In this document: one piece after another, positions 33,770 through 46,032 of the stretch | How positions within the stretch are numbered: the first letter of the stretch is position 1 | How the letters are laid out: each line of letters opens with the position of its first letter | Assembly: GCF_026151205.1 (NCBI RefSeq) | Contig: NC_087082.1 | Span: 16,833,401 to 16,897,400 of the forward strand | Direction of reading: 5' to 3' | Length of the DNA stretch: 64,000 nt | From: Bolinopsis microptera | Taxonomy: Eukaryota > Ctenophora > Tentaculata > Lobata > Bolinopsidae | Program-made: the position numbers and the translations under genes | Notes under the pieces: generated by a model | What the model saw: the letters and a program-made list of their open reading frames with translations, nothing else | The model's database searches: none | Told to the model about the DNA's origin: nothing

Positions 33770-35468
33770 TTAACCGCCTGTATTTAAAACAAGTGTGTCA
33801 CCATGATATTTAAGGAGTCGTATTTTCGTGCACCTTTTCAACCAAACCTGGTGACTATTCTCAGAACCTGGTTTGTAGTCAGTAGCAAAGTTGAAATTGA
33901 GAACTGTCACTCTGTTACACACTACCTTTAGGTGTGTAGAAGTTTTGGTTATTATCCAGTGTTTGAGTTTATCAGCTGGTACATTGTTTAGAAACTGTTA
34001 TTGACACTCCCTGGAGTACATTCCACAATTAAATAACTCCACTGATTGGTTGTATCATCTCTATAAATCAGAATATGTCGTTCACTACTCCCACCTTCTC
34101 CAGATAGAGTATAATACACACGCATACTGTTCACTGACTCTGTAGTGTTAGTTATCATCTGTACTGGTTCGTGGTGTGACAGGGTGTACCATGTACTCTT
34201 AACACACTGTATCCAACCTAGAAATATATTAAATATTATACATGGAACACTTGATTGATACGTGTTAATAACGTGTCAATACTAGTAGTTACTACGTAAC
34301 TAGTAGTTACTATTAGTAGTTATAACGTTTGTTTAAGAATAAAGAATTCTGAAAGTTTAAGTTTATAAAATACCTTTAATTAACCTATTACATATTATAT
34401 CATTTACCTGATTCTATTTCCTCAGTTTGATTAGAAATATCTTTACAATCCTCACCATCACTGTCTTGTACATCTTCAGTATTTCCATCAACTTCTAGCT
34501 CTTCTTTAGAGCTACTTGACCCTTCAGTATTTCTCCCTTTAACAAAATTCTCTACAACTGCTTTCACTTCAGCACATTTAGAATTTTCAGTTGCAGCGGC
34601 AAGGAATTCAGATAGTTCATTCAATTCAGATGGAAAAGTACGGCTAAACTTCTGGACATCCAGCTTTTGTAGCATGTACAGAGAATTCTCATCAAATCCC
34701 TTGCATTTCAAGGTTAAAGGAAATATAGGTTATTAGACAATTGCTTATGATGTTCAAGTTATTAGCAGCAATAGCGAGGGACATGTCAATCCGACGTTTG
34801 GGTAGCTCAGAAAAACCAGCCATATATCTCTGTAAGAAGATAAATTTACCGTTACCACTGAAAGTAACATTCTTCACAAAGCAGCTGACATATCTGCTGT
34901 CTTTCAGATTATAATGCGCCCTGCTAGCAATCTCACAAGCAAATAACATTTCTTTGTACGAGTTGTTCTCAAACTTCAGTACTTCTGCTTTGTAAAACTT
35001 CAGACATCTCTTAGTCAACCAGGACACATCGAATACATGTGCCATTTTGTTTACTTCTTCAAAGATGTCTTTTCTAGTTTATCAACTTCACCAGAGTACA
35101 GCGCTTCAACAAAACAGTCGACTGCTGGTTTTGTGAAATCGTCCATTTCTAGCGTGGACTGAAATTGAACAGGATATTAATTTATTTTACATAAAATCCG
35201 AACATTATTTAGAATCGAATCGTCAAATTTACCAAATAATCTTGTAAGCATTGAAAAGTATCAAATTTCACTATATTAACAGTATTAAATATTTTACCTG
35301 AAACAGGTTGGTGGTGAGCTTGTCAATAACAGGACTGTTATAGGACATGATCATGGAATTAGTTTTAATCTCTTGTCCATCTCTCAGCTTAAGAAGCAGA
35401 TTTCCGTGTACAGGAGAGTTGATGTGCTCTACACCAAAGTTGGCAGGTACTTTAATTTTTGGAGCCAT
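33770..35468 (-). pseudogene. BTB-family unit E (three 1-bp homopolymer indels)
   Basis: Exons 35468-35298, 35158-34408 and 34217-33770 with canonical splice sites. Exon 1 is intact. Exon 2 loses one T near 35068 (within the BTB second half) and gains one A near 34725 (after the NNLNIISNCLITYISFN segment), which restores the frame for the Ser-rich linker. Exon 3 lacks one T near 33998. Everything else is as conserved as in intact copies. All three lesions lie in short A/T runs, so they may be sequencing errors; if corrected by resequencing, E would be a full 456-aa gene. Its promoter is shared head to head with F. Confidence 0.75.
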
Positions 35469-36284
35469 ATAGCTGAAAACTAAGATTGAAGTTGTAAATA
35501 TAATATAAGGTTTTAGTAATATATTGATATTGTGGGAGGAAGTCCAAATTTACCACCGATTTTGCGGAAAGGAAAAAGTTGTGGTAAATGAGAATAGGCA
35601 GCAAATCGAGCATGGTAAATTGGGTCTTACTGCACATCATATTTATTTATTTTTAAATGATGCGCAGAAAAAACATTCTTGTGTTTTTGTATCAATAGAA
35701 TGTGGTCGAGTAAGCAAAACTTTACATTGAAACAAGAAAATATAAAAAGTTCAATAAATTAATTTGCTCCACAATTTAACTTACACATCACAGTATCTAA
35801 ATAAGATCAAAGTTGTAACTAAAATCAAAACCAATCTCTATAATATAATGATCTGAAAGGACATGAAGCGTTTTAATAATGTCACTGGAACTGAGCAGCT
35901 GTTACCACAATATAAAAAATCCAAAAAAATATGATGTGTAAGTTAAATTGTGGAGCAAATTAATTTATTGAACTTTTTATATTTTCTTGTTTTAATGTTA
36001 AGTTTTGCTTACTCGACTTTCTTGTATTGATACAGAAGCACATACAACATTTTTCGATATTGTCGATCCATTCATCTTTAAAATAAAAATGATGCGAAAA
36101 GATACAGTAATTTAACCACAATTTACCATGTAAAGTAATGCCCGATTTGCCGCGAATACTCATTTACCACAGTTCTTTTCTTTCTGCAAACTATGTGGGA
36201 AATTAGAACTTCCTCCCCCAATACTAATATATTTCTCAAACCTTATATTATATTTACAATTTCAATCTTAGTTTTTAGCTATAT
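35469..36284. promoter_or_regulatory. Divergent promoter region between units E and F
   Basis: The 5' flanks of E and F are inverted repeats of one another, separated by a spacer at about 35795-35930 where the array changes direction. Each flank ends with a TATA-like run (TTATATTATATTT) and a CAGCTATATGG start context. Further up lies a conserved block with TTTACCAC ... GTGG(T)AAAT about 25-30 bases apart, containing TTTTCTTTCCGCAAAAT between the arms, present upstream of most units (for example 45912-45952). Confidence 0.5.
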
Positions 36285-37989
36285 ATGGCTCCAAAAATTA
36301 AAGTACCTGCCAACTTTGGTGTAGAACACATCAACTCTCCTGTACACGGAAATCTGCTTCTGAAGCTGAGAGATGGACAAGAGATCAGAACTAATTCCAT
36401 GATCATGTCCTATAACAGTCCTGTTATTGACAAGCTCACCACCAACCTGTTTCAGGTAAAAGATTTGAGACTGTTCATTACATAGTGAAATTAGCTAATT
36501 TTAAATGCTTACAAGATTATTTGGTAAATTTGACAATTCGATTCTAAATCATGTCTGGTTATGAACTGTAAAATATATTAATATCCTGTACAATTTCAGT
36601 CCACGCTAGAAATGGACGATTTCACAAAACCAGCAGTCGACTGTTTTGTTGAAGCGCTGTACTCTGGTGAAGTTGATAAACTAGAAAAAGACAACTTTGA
36701 AGAAGTTAACAAAATGGCACATGTATTTGATGTGTCCTGGTTGACTAAGAGATGTCTAAAGTTTTATAAAGCAGAGGTACTGAAGTTTGAGAATAACTCG
36801 TACAAAGAAATGTTATTTGCTTGTGAGATTGCTAGCAGGGCGCATTATAATCTGAAAGACAGCAGATATGTCAGCTGCTTTGTGAAGAATGTTACTTTTA
36901 GTGGTAATGGTAAATTTATCTTCTTACAGAGATATATGGCTGGCTTTTCTGCGCTACCCAAACGTCGAATTGATATGTCCCTCGCTATTGCTGCCAATGA
37001 TCTGAACATGATCAGTAACTTCCTTACTACCTATGTTTCCTTAACCTTGAAATGCGAGGGATTAGATGAGAATTCTCTATACATGCTTCAAAAGCTGGAT
37101 GTCCAGAAGTTTAGCCGTACATTTCCTTCTGAATTAAATGAGTTAACTGACTTCCTTACCGCTATAACTGAAGATTCTGAATGTGCTGAAATGAAAGGGG
37201 TGGTAGATAATTTTGTTCAAGGGAGAAATACTGAAGAGTCTAGTAGCTCTAAAGAAGAGCTAGAAGTTGATGAAAATACTGAAGATGTACAAGACAGTGA
37301 TGGTGAGGATTGTAAAGATGTTGCTAATCAAACTGAGGAAAGAGAATCAGGTAACTGATATAATAATATGATAGGTTAAATAAGGTATTTTTACAATTTA
37401 AACTCTCAGAATTCTTTATTCTTAAACAAACGTAATAACTACTAGTAGTAACTAATAGTTACGTAGTAAATACTAGTATTGACACTTTATTAACAGGTAT
37501 CAATCAAGTGTTCCATATACAATATTTAATATATCTCTAGGTTGGATACAGTGTGTTAGTAACACAAGTTACACCCTGTCACACTACGAACCAGTACAGA
37601 TGATAACTAACACTACAGAGTCAGAGAACAGTATGCGTGTGTATTACACTCTATCTGGAGAAGGTGGGAGTAGTGAGCAATATATTCAGATGTATAGAGA
37701 TGTTACAACCAATCAGTGGAGTTATTATATTGGGGGATGTACTCCAGGGAGTGTCAATGCACAGTTTCTAAACAATGTACCAGCTGATAAACGGAAACAC
37801 TGGATAATAACCAAAACTTCTACACACCTAAAGGTAGTGTGTAACAAAGTGACAGTTCTCAATTTCAACTTCGCTACTGACTACACACCAGGTCGTGAGA
37901 ATGGTCACCATATTTGGTTGAGGAGGTGCACGAAAATACGACTTTATAACTGTAATAGTGACACACTTGTTTTAAATACAGGCGGTTAG
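36285..37989 (+). CDS. BTB-family gene F (intact, 456 aa)
   Basis: Exons 36285-36455, 36600-37350 and 37541-37989; introns of 144 and 190 bp with GT/AG ends and phases 0 and 1. Residues ~18-115 form a BTB/POZ domain (HGNLLLKLRDGQEI ... SPVIDKL ... VDCFVEALYSGEV ... KMAHVFDVSWLTKRCLKFY), a dimerisation fold that in many families also recruits Cullin-3. Residues ~116-264 are helical and BACK-like. Residues ~265-306 are an acidic Ser-rich linker (ESSSSKEELEVDENTEDVQD). Residues ~308-456 are a domain with W-Q-C at its start and KHWIITKTSTHLKVVCN in its core, which I cannot name. There is no signal peptide, so it is presumably cytosolic or nuclear. Confidence 0.88.
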
Positions 37990-38410
37990 TTTATGTAAAT
38001 TAGTAATACCAATCTGACATCTAAACTCTCATAATTACAGTGAATATTCTTTCAGAATGATTATAACATTATTGTATCCAACAACTGAGCAGTGTATACT
38101 TATTATTACACATAATTTAGTTAGGAACTCATTAACCCTCTTATAAAATTCTGTATTAAATTAATAGGCTCAGGCTGTGTTTGTTTTAAACAATAAATAC
38201 ATCATTAATATCGTATTTTAAATATGCTTAATATAACACTGTATCCAACCTTATAGCTGGCTTGTTTTGAAACTTTAACATTTTAATTAAAGTAAATAAT
38301 TATCTTTCTCTATTTAAGTTTTACTGATTTACTTACGATTAATAAATGAACTGGCACCCATTATGTTTTTATATTTTTAGATAGTTATTATATTACTCAG
38401 TGCACTAACA

Positions 38411-38560
38411 GGATAGAGTATTTGAGGAGTGAACCTGTTTGTACCATCAGAGAAACATGTGTTGTTGAGTGAGACTCTGTCTAAGAGTGGTGAACATGAG
38501 GTGTCTCTTAAGATTAACAGTAGACACAGGGAGAATGTAAGAGTGGTAATTATACCCTGA
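38411..38560 (+). pseudogene. L9-like last-exon relic between units F and G
   Basis: Starts after a CTAACAG acceptor-like sequence. It reads EYLRSE, then 5 bp fewer than the copy at 45292 shift the frame; in the shifted frame it continues LFVPSEKHVLLSETLSKSGE and ends VVIIP-TGA. Compare the C-terminal domain of ribosomal L9. Not translatable as part of a full L9 here. Confidence 0.6.
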
Positions 38561-39094
38561 TTACTGAGATCATCTTATCATGCTCTTTTCTGAGGAGTGT
38601 TATTGTTTGTAGTTTTATATTGTGGTAACAGCTGCTCAGTTCCAGTGACATTATTAAAACGCTTCATGTCCTTTCACAACATTATATTATAGAGATTGGT
38701 TTTGATTTAGTACCAACTTTGTTCTTATTTAAATACTGTGATGTGTGATGTGTAAGTTAAATTGCGGAGCAAATTACTTTATTGAACTTTTTATACTAAT
38801 TTCTTATTTCAATGTTAAGTTTTGCTTACTCGACTTCCTTGTATTGAAAGAGAAACACATAAGTAATTTTTTCGACATTGTGGATCCATTCAACTTCAAA
38901 AATAAGAATGATGCGCAAACATAAAATAATTTAACAACAATTTACCCTGCTTGATTTGCCGCAAATTCTCATTTACAATAGTTGTTTTCTTTCTGCTAAA
39001 TCTGTGGTAAATTACAACTTCATCCCCTAATACTAATATATTTCTCAAACCTTAATATATTATATTTACAATTTCAATCTTAGTTTCCAGCTAT

Positions 39095-40811
39095 ATGGCT
39101 CCAAAAATTAAAGTACCTGCCAACTTTGGTGTAGAGCACATCAACTCTCCTGTACACGGAAATCTGCTTCTGAAGCTGAAAGATGGACAAGAGATTAAAA
39201 CCAATTCCATGATCATGTCCTATAACAGTCCTGTTATTGAGAACCTCGCCACCAACCTGTTTCAGGTAAAAGATTGGAGACTGTTCATATAGTGAATTTC
39301 GATACTTTTCAATGCTTACAAGATTATTTGGTAAATTTAACAATTAGATTCTAAACCATCATAATATCCGGTTTTTATGTGAAATTTCCCAAATTTATTA
39401 TTATCCTATACAATTTCAGTCCACGCTAGAAATGGATGATTTCACAAAACCAGCAGTCGACTGTTTTGTTGAAGCGCTGTACTCTGGTGAAGTTGATAAA
39501 CTAGAGAAGGGCATCTTTGAAGAAATAAACAAAATGGCACATGTATTCGATGTGTCCTGGTTGACTAAGAGATGTCTAAAGTTTTATAAAGCAGAAGTAC
39601 TGAAGTTTGAGAACAAATCGTACGAAGAGATGCTATTTGCTTGTGAGATTGCTAGCAGGGCGCATTACAATCTGAAAGACAGCAGATACGTGAGCTGCTT
39701 TGTAAAGAATGTTACTTTCGGTGAAAATAGAAAATTTGTCTTCTTACAGAAATACATGGCTGGATTTGCTGAGCTACCCAAACGTCGGATTGACATGTCC
39801 CTCGCTATTGCTGCAAATGATTTAAACATCATAGGCAATTGTCTTATATCCTACATTTCTTTAGCCCTAAAATGCAAAGACTTAGATGAGAATTCTCTGT
39901 ACATTCTGAAAAAGCTGGATATCGAGAAGTTTGGTAGTACCTTTCCCTCTGAATTGAATGACTTAAGCGAAGTCCTTGCCGCTGCAACTGAAAATTCTAA
40001 ATGTGCTGAAGTGAAAGCAGTTGTAGAGAATTTTGTTAAAGGGAGAAATACTGAAGGGTCAAGTAGCTCTAAAGAAGAGCTAGAAGTTGATGGAAATACT
40101 GAAGATGTACAAGACAGTGATGGTGAGGATTGTAAAGATATTGCTAATCAAACTGAGGAAATAGAATCAGGTAAATGATGTAACATGTAAAAGGTTAATT
40201 AAAGGTATTTTACAATTTAAACTTTCACAATTCTTTATTCTTAAACAAACGTAATAACTACTAGTAATAACTACTAGTTACGTAGTAACTACTAGTATTG
40301 ACACGTTATTTACTCGTATCAATCAAGTGTTCCATATATAATAATGTTTAATCTATTTCTAGGTTGGATACAGTGTGTAAATAAAGAATACTACACCCTG
40401 TCACACTACGAACCAGTACAGATGATAACTAACACTACAGAGTCAGAGAACTATATTTTTGTGTATTATACTCTATCTGGAGAAGGTGGGAGTAGTGATA
40501 ATTATATTGGGATCTATAGAGAAGCTAAAACCAATCAGTGGAGTTATTGTATGGAGGGATGTACTCCAGACAGTTTCAATAGACAGTTTCTAAACAATGT
40601 ACCAGCTGATAAACTCAAACACTGGATAATAACCAAAACTTCTACACACCTAAAGGTAGTGTGTAACAGAGTGACAGTTCTCAATTTCAACTTTGCTACT
40701 GACTACACACCAGGTCGTGAGAATAGTCACCAGGTGTGGTTGAAAAGGTGCACGAATATACGTTTTTATAATGGTTATGGTGACTTACTTGTTTTAAATA
40801 CAGGCGGTTAA
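39095..40811 (+). CDS. BTB-family gene G (intact, 456 aa)
   Basis: Exons 39095-39265, 39420-40170 and 40363-40811, all splice sites canonical, total 1371 nt. Same architecture as F. Differences include EN in place of DK in the first exon (PVIENLATNLFQ), a distinct helical segment (LSEVLAAATENSKCAEVKAV), and C-domain residues NYIFVYY, SSDNYIGIYREA, CMEGCTPDSFNRQFL and RFYNGYGDLL. Unlike most copies, TAT follows Asn-Lys-Glu at the start of the domain (VNKEYYTLSHYEP). This is a full-length candidate BTB adaptor. The C-domain differs from F mainly at alternating positions, as expected for exposed faces of beta strands. Confidence 0.88.
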
Positions 40812-41233
40812 TTTCTGTGTATTAGTATTACCAATCTGACTTCTAAACTCTCATTATTACATTGAATATTCTTTCAGATTAATTATAGCATTATTGTATC
40901 CAACAACTGAGCAGCGTATACTTATTATTACACATAATTTAGTTAGGAACTCATTAACCTTCTTATAAAATTCTGTATTAAATTAATAGTCTCAGGCTGT
41001 GTTTGTTTTAAACAATAAATACATCATTAATATCGTATTTTAAATACGCTTAATATAACACTGTATCCAACCTTATAGCTCGCTTGTTCTGAAACTTTAA
41101 CATTTTCATATAAGGTAAACAATTATCTTTCTCCGTTTGAGTTTTACTGATTTACTTACAATTAATAAAGGAACTGGTACTCATTCTGTTTTTATAGTTT
41201 TAGATAGTTATTATATTACTCAGTGCACTAACA

Positions 41234-41383
41234 GGATAGAGTATTTGAGGAGTGAACCTGTTTGTTCCATCAGAGAAACATGTGTTGTTGAGTGAGACTC
41301 TGTCTAAGAGTGGTGAACATGAGGTGTCTCTTAAGATTAACAGTAGACACAGGGAGAATGTAAGAGTGGTAATTATACCCTGA
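41234..41383 (+). pseudogene. L9-like last-exon relic between units G and H
   Basis: Same 150-bp relic with the 5-bp shortening; one base change from the F/G relic near the LFVPS codons. Confidence 0.6.
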
Positions 41384-41881
41384 TTACTGAGATCATCTTA
41401 TCATGCTCTTTTCTGAGGAGTGTTATTGTTTGTAGTTTTATATTGTGGTAACAGCTGCTCAGTTCCAGTGACATTATTAAAACGCTTCATGTCCTTTCAG
41501 AACATTATATTATAGAGATTGGTTTTGATTTTAGTACCAACTTTGATCTTATTTAGATACTGTGATGTGTGAGTTAAATTGTAGAGCACTGAACTTTTTA
41601 TAGTGTGGATCCATTCATCTTCAAAAATAAAAATGATGCGCAAAGATACAATAATTTAACACAAATTTACCATGCCCGATTTGCCGCAAATTCTCATTTA
41701 CCATGTTTGTTTTCTTTCCGCAAAATCGGTGGTAAATTAGAACTTCCTCCCCCAATACTAATATATTGCTCCAAGCTTATATAAAGATATAATATTTACA
41801 ATTTCAATCTAAGTTTTCAGCTAAATGGCTCCAAAAATTAAAGTACCTGCCAACTTTGGTGTAGAACACATCAACTCTCCT

Positions 41882-42421
41882 ACCTCAACACTACACTCAG
41901 CAAAAACAGACAAGATTACAGAACTGCAGTTCACCTCATCACGGGTCACTGCGGCTTGAACAAACACCTTCACACCATTTGCAAATCAAACACCAGTGCT
42001 TGTCCTATGTGCGGCGACGGAGAGGAAACTGTCTCACACTTCCTTGGACAGTGTCCAGCTATTGCCCAAATTAGAGGTCAATATTTCCAGGACTACTACC
42101 TCTCTGTCAATGACATATTCGACAACCAACACATCACCACAATTGTCAATTTCGCAAACCGCACCAAACGCTTAATTGTGCCGGAAGAGCTGGATCAGAC
42201 CGGGGTGACTTAAAGTATTAGCTCATATGCTGTCTCGTCTCGTTTTACTTTTCCAAACCCAGCTGGCATTTAAGCGTATCATTTTGACTCATATATCATC
42301 TTACACCATCCTCCACCAATCACTCTGATTTCACCGGCAACCTTCCCCAAGGTTGCCACACCCCAGAGGTAGGCAGAGCATCTCAACGCTATCCTCTCGT
42401 GGGCTATCTTGGCCCAGCCTC

Positions 42422-42462
<41 letters not shown>
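41882..42462 (+). mobile_element. 5'-truncated LINE with poly(A) and 14-bp TSD
   Basis: Target-site duplication ACATCAACTCTCCT at 41868-41881 and 42463-42476. The insert encodes the tail of a Jockey/I-type polyprotein: LITGHCGLNKHL, then SACPMCGDGEETVSHFLGQC (a CCHC-type knuckle, C-x2-C-x8-H-x4-C), and ends with a stop near 42213. A 3' UTR and about 35 A follow (42428-42462). The intact duplication and clean tail indicate a recent target-primed insertion into exon 1 of unit H. Confidence 0.92.
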
Positions 42463-42464
<2 letters not shown>

Positions 42465-43593
42465 ATCAACTCTCCTGTACACGGAAATCTGCTTCTTAAA
42501 CTGAGAGATGGACAAGAGATCAGAACTAATTGCATGATCATGTCCTATAACAGTCCTGTTATTGACAAGCTCACCACCAACCTGTTTCAGGTAACAGATT
42601 TAATACTGTTTATATAATATAATAGCTTAATAGTGAAATTCGCTACTGTTGAATGCTTACAAGGTTATTTGCTAAATTTGACAATTCGATTCTAAATTAC
42701 ATATGTCCGGTTATGAACTGTAAAATATATTAATATCCTGTCCAATTTCAGTCCACGCTGGAAATGGACGATTTCACAAAACCAGCAGTCGACTGCTTTG
42801 TCGAAGCGCTGTACTCTGGTGAAGTTGATAAACTGGAGAAAGACATCTTTGAAGAAGTAAACAAGATGGCACATGTATTCGATGTGTCCTGGTTGACTAA
42901 GAGGTGCCTGAAGTTTTACAAAGCAGAAGTACTGAAGTTTGAGAACAACTCGTACGAAGAGATGTTATTTGCTTGTGAGATTGCTAGCAGGGCGCATTAT
43001 AATTTGAAAGACAGCAGATATGTCAGCTGCTTTGTGAAGGATGTTACTTTTTTTGGAAACGGTAAATTTTTCTTCTTACAGAGATACTTGGCTGGATTTG
43101 CTGACCTACCCAAACGTCGGATTGACATGTCCTTAGCTATTGCTGCTAATGATTTGAACATTATCGGCATTTTTGCATCAACCTATGTTTCCTTAACCTT
43201 GAATTGCAAAGGATTGGATGAGAATTTTCAATACATGCTACAAAAGCTGGATGTCCAGAAGTTTAGCCGTACTTTTCCATCTGAATTGAATGAGTTAACG
43301 GACTTCCTTGCCGCTATAACTGAAGATTCAGAATGTGCTGAAATGAAAGCGGTTGTAGATAATTTTGTTAAAGTGAGAAATACTGAAGAGTCAAGTAGCT
43401 CTAAAGAAGAGCTAGAAGTTGATGAAAATACTGAAGATGTGCAAGACAGTGATGGTGAGGATTGTAATGATGTTGCTAATCAAACTGAGGAAATAGAATC
43501 CGGTAATTGATTTAATATGTAATAGGTTAATTAAGTTATTTTTACAGTTTAGACTTTCACAATGCTTTATTCTTTAATAATGTAGTTACCTTA

Positions 43594-43866
43594 GTCGGTA
43601 ATATCGGCCATGGGGTGTCTAATTTGATTCTTTTCGGGTCATAATTATAACAGTCCATATTTTTACCCCCCAAGTGGTTATAATTGCGAAAAAAATTTGA
43701 TCAATATTTTCGATTTGAGATTTTTTCAAGAAAGGAAAGTCGCAGTTAAAATTGTGGGGCCAAAGAACCATATTTATAACAGTATATATTTTTAACACCC
43801 ATAATTGTATAATTCCCCCCCCCCCCCCCCCCCCCCCCCCGGCCCCCTCTTCATAATATTACCGAC
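43594..43866. mobile_element. MITE in intron 2 of unit H
   Basis: Ends GTCGGTAATAT and ATATTACCGAC are inverted repeats flanked by TA on each side, as for Tc1/mariner-type elements. The interior contains a 26-C run (43815-43840) and no coding capacity. Absent from the same intron in F and G. Confidence 0.7.
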
Positions 43867-44978
43867 TAACCTTTTTAGTAGTCACACCTTTTACACCTAT
43901 CGATCAATTGTTCTATACAAAATAATATAACATAATTGACTTATTTCTAGGTTGGATACATAACAGTTGCAGTGTGTTAAGAAAGAATCTTACACCCTGT
44001 CACACTACCAACCATTACAGATGATAACTAACACTACAGAGTCAGATAACTATATTGGTGTGTATTATACTCTATCTGGAGAAGGTGGGAGTAGTGAGGA
44101 ACATATTCTGATTTATAGAGATGCTGAAACCAATCAGTGGAGTTATATAATTGTGGGATGTACTCCATACAGTGTCAATACACAGTTTCTAAACAATGTA
44201 CCAGCTGATAAACTCAAACACTGGATAATTACCAAAACTTCTACACACCTAAAGGTAGTGTGTAACAGAGTGACAGTTCTCAATTTCAACTTTGCTACTG
44301 ACTACAAACCAGTTTCTGGGAAAAATTACCAGATTTGGTTGAAAAGCTGCACGAAAATACGACTTATTAAATATGATGGTGACACACTTGTTTTAAACAC
44401 TGTCGGTTAATTTATGTAAATTAGTAATACCAATCTGACATCTAAACTCTCATTATTACATTGAATATTCTTTCAGATTAATTATAGCATTATTGTATCC
44501 GACAACTGAGCAGCGTATACTTATAATTACACATAATTTAGTTAGGAACTCATTAACCTTCTTATAAAATTCAGTATTAAATTAATAATCTCAGGCTGTG
44601 TTTGTTTTAAACAATAAATACATCATAATTAATATCGTATTTTAAATACACTTAATATAACACTGTATCGAACCTTATAGCTGGCTGGTTCTGAAACTTC
44701 GACATTTTAATTTAACGTAAACAAAATCGTTCTCGATTTAAATTTTACTGATTTACTCACCATTAATTAAGGAACTGGCTACCATTTGTTTACAGTTTTT
44801 ATAGTTATCATACTAGTTTAGTACTTATATTATAAAATTAGACCATCAGTATTTCGGGGCCTCGACCAATATTGTTCTCCTGGTTCTTCCTAGCCACCAC
44901 TACTACTAGTAGACGAAGTCCCAAAATCTATCTACTGGATAAGTTATATCACCTACAATGATTCAAGAGTCCGCAGCA

Positions 44979-45453
44979 ATGTGGTGGAGTATTGAAGTAC
45001 GAGTCTAAGAACCCCCGACTGGAGTACTACCCCCCACGGGATATCCCACCTATCATCCCACCAGGAACTCTGATGTGGTGGAGTATTGATGATGTGTTCG
45101 AGCGTGTTATCAACCCTGGGTATGCTCTGTTCGCTACTACAGAGAATGTCAGCGCGTACAGTGAGGTTGATGCTGACAGCGGTGGGGTTGAGGCTGACGA
45201 TGGGGTGGAGGACGAACATTTCTACAACGATCCTGTGCTCAGGGAACTTTTACAGAGATCTAAGTTTGAAGCGAAGGGTCCGGTAACAAAACAGGATATT
45301 TTAGAGTATTTGAGGAGTGAACTGAACCTTTTTGTACCATCAGAGAAACATGTGTTGTTGAGTGAGACTCTGTCTAAGAGTGGTGAACATGAGGTGTCTC
45401 TTAAGATTAACAGTAGACACAGGGAGAATGTAAGAGTGGTAATTATACCCTGA
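44979..45453 (+). pseudogene. MRPL9: Mitochondrial ribosomal protein L9-like, C-terminal part
   Basis: The frame is open from about 44992 to TGA 45451-45453 with no ATG in the expected place. It reads WWSIDDVFERVINPGYALFA then TTEN, matching the end of the L9 N-terminal domain (G-x-A-x-x-A-T/S-x-E-N). It continues GPVTKQDILEYLRSELNLFV and LLSETLSKSGEHEVSLKIN to VRVVIIP, matching the L9 C-terminal domain (G-S-V-T-x-x-D-I ... I-x-x-x-G-E-x-x-V-x-V). L9 is a large-subunit protein. The first ~half is missing, and a 17-bp direct repeat (ATGTGGTGGAGTATTGA at 44979 and 45073) sits at the front. It is the only boundary in the array with more than the last exon. Likely a captured fragment; the parent gene is elsewhere. 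Confidence 0.6.
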
Positions 45454-46032
45454 TTACTAAGATCATCTTATCATGCTCTTTTCTGAGGAGTGTTATTAAA
45501 TTGTTTGTAGTTAAGTTTTATATTCTAATAATATAATATATACCGGTAACAGATGTGACCATATTTAAACAGCAGTGACTATATTAAAACAGCAGTAACC
45601 ATATTGAAACGCTTCATGTCCTTTCAGAACATCACATTATTATAGAGATTGGTTTTGATTTTAGTACCAACTTTGATCTTATTTGGATACTGTGATGTGT
45701 AAGTTAAATTATGGAGCAAATTAATTTATTGCACTTTTTATATTTTCTTTTTTGAATGTTAAGTTTTGCTTACTCGACCTCCTTGTATTGATACAGAAAC
45801 GCATACGAAATTTTTAGACATTGTCGATCCATTCATCTTAAAAATAAAAATGATGCGAAAAGATACAGTAATTTAACCCCAATTTACCATGCCTGACTTG
45901 CCGCAAATTCTCATTTACCACAGTTGTTTTCTTTTCGCAAAATCGGTGGTATATTAGAACTTCCTCCCCCAATACTTATATATTCCTCCCCCAATACTTG
46001 TATTTACAACTTTAATCTCAGTTTTCAGCTAT

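Larger units (their letters stand above)
41825..44410 (+). pseudogene. BTB-family unit H (exon 1 hit by LINE; exon 3 shifted)
   Basis: Exon 1 (41825-42590) is interrupted by a truncated LINE at 41882-42462. Exon 2 (42752-43502) is intact, 751 nt. Intron 2 contains a MITE (43594-43866) and a poly-C run. Exon 3 (43951-44410) has about 11 extra bases (TAACAGTTGCA) just after GTTGGATACA, which shifts the normal phase-1 join; neither nearby AG restores the frame. Beyond that the C-domain is readable (YIGVYYTLSGEGGSSEEHIL ... VVCNRVTVLNFNFATDYKPV). The downstream part of exon 1 is open through the poly(A), which would read as a Lys run joined in frame to NINSPVHGN. Confidence 0.8.

Noticed and set aside
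42399-42617. Possible start codon in the LINE tail making a Lys-rich BTB fusion protein
   Set aside because: As an annotated gene it has no promoter or transcript support; the in-frame join is noted only as a curiosity of the insertion.
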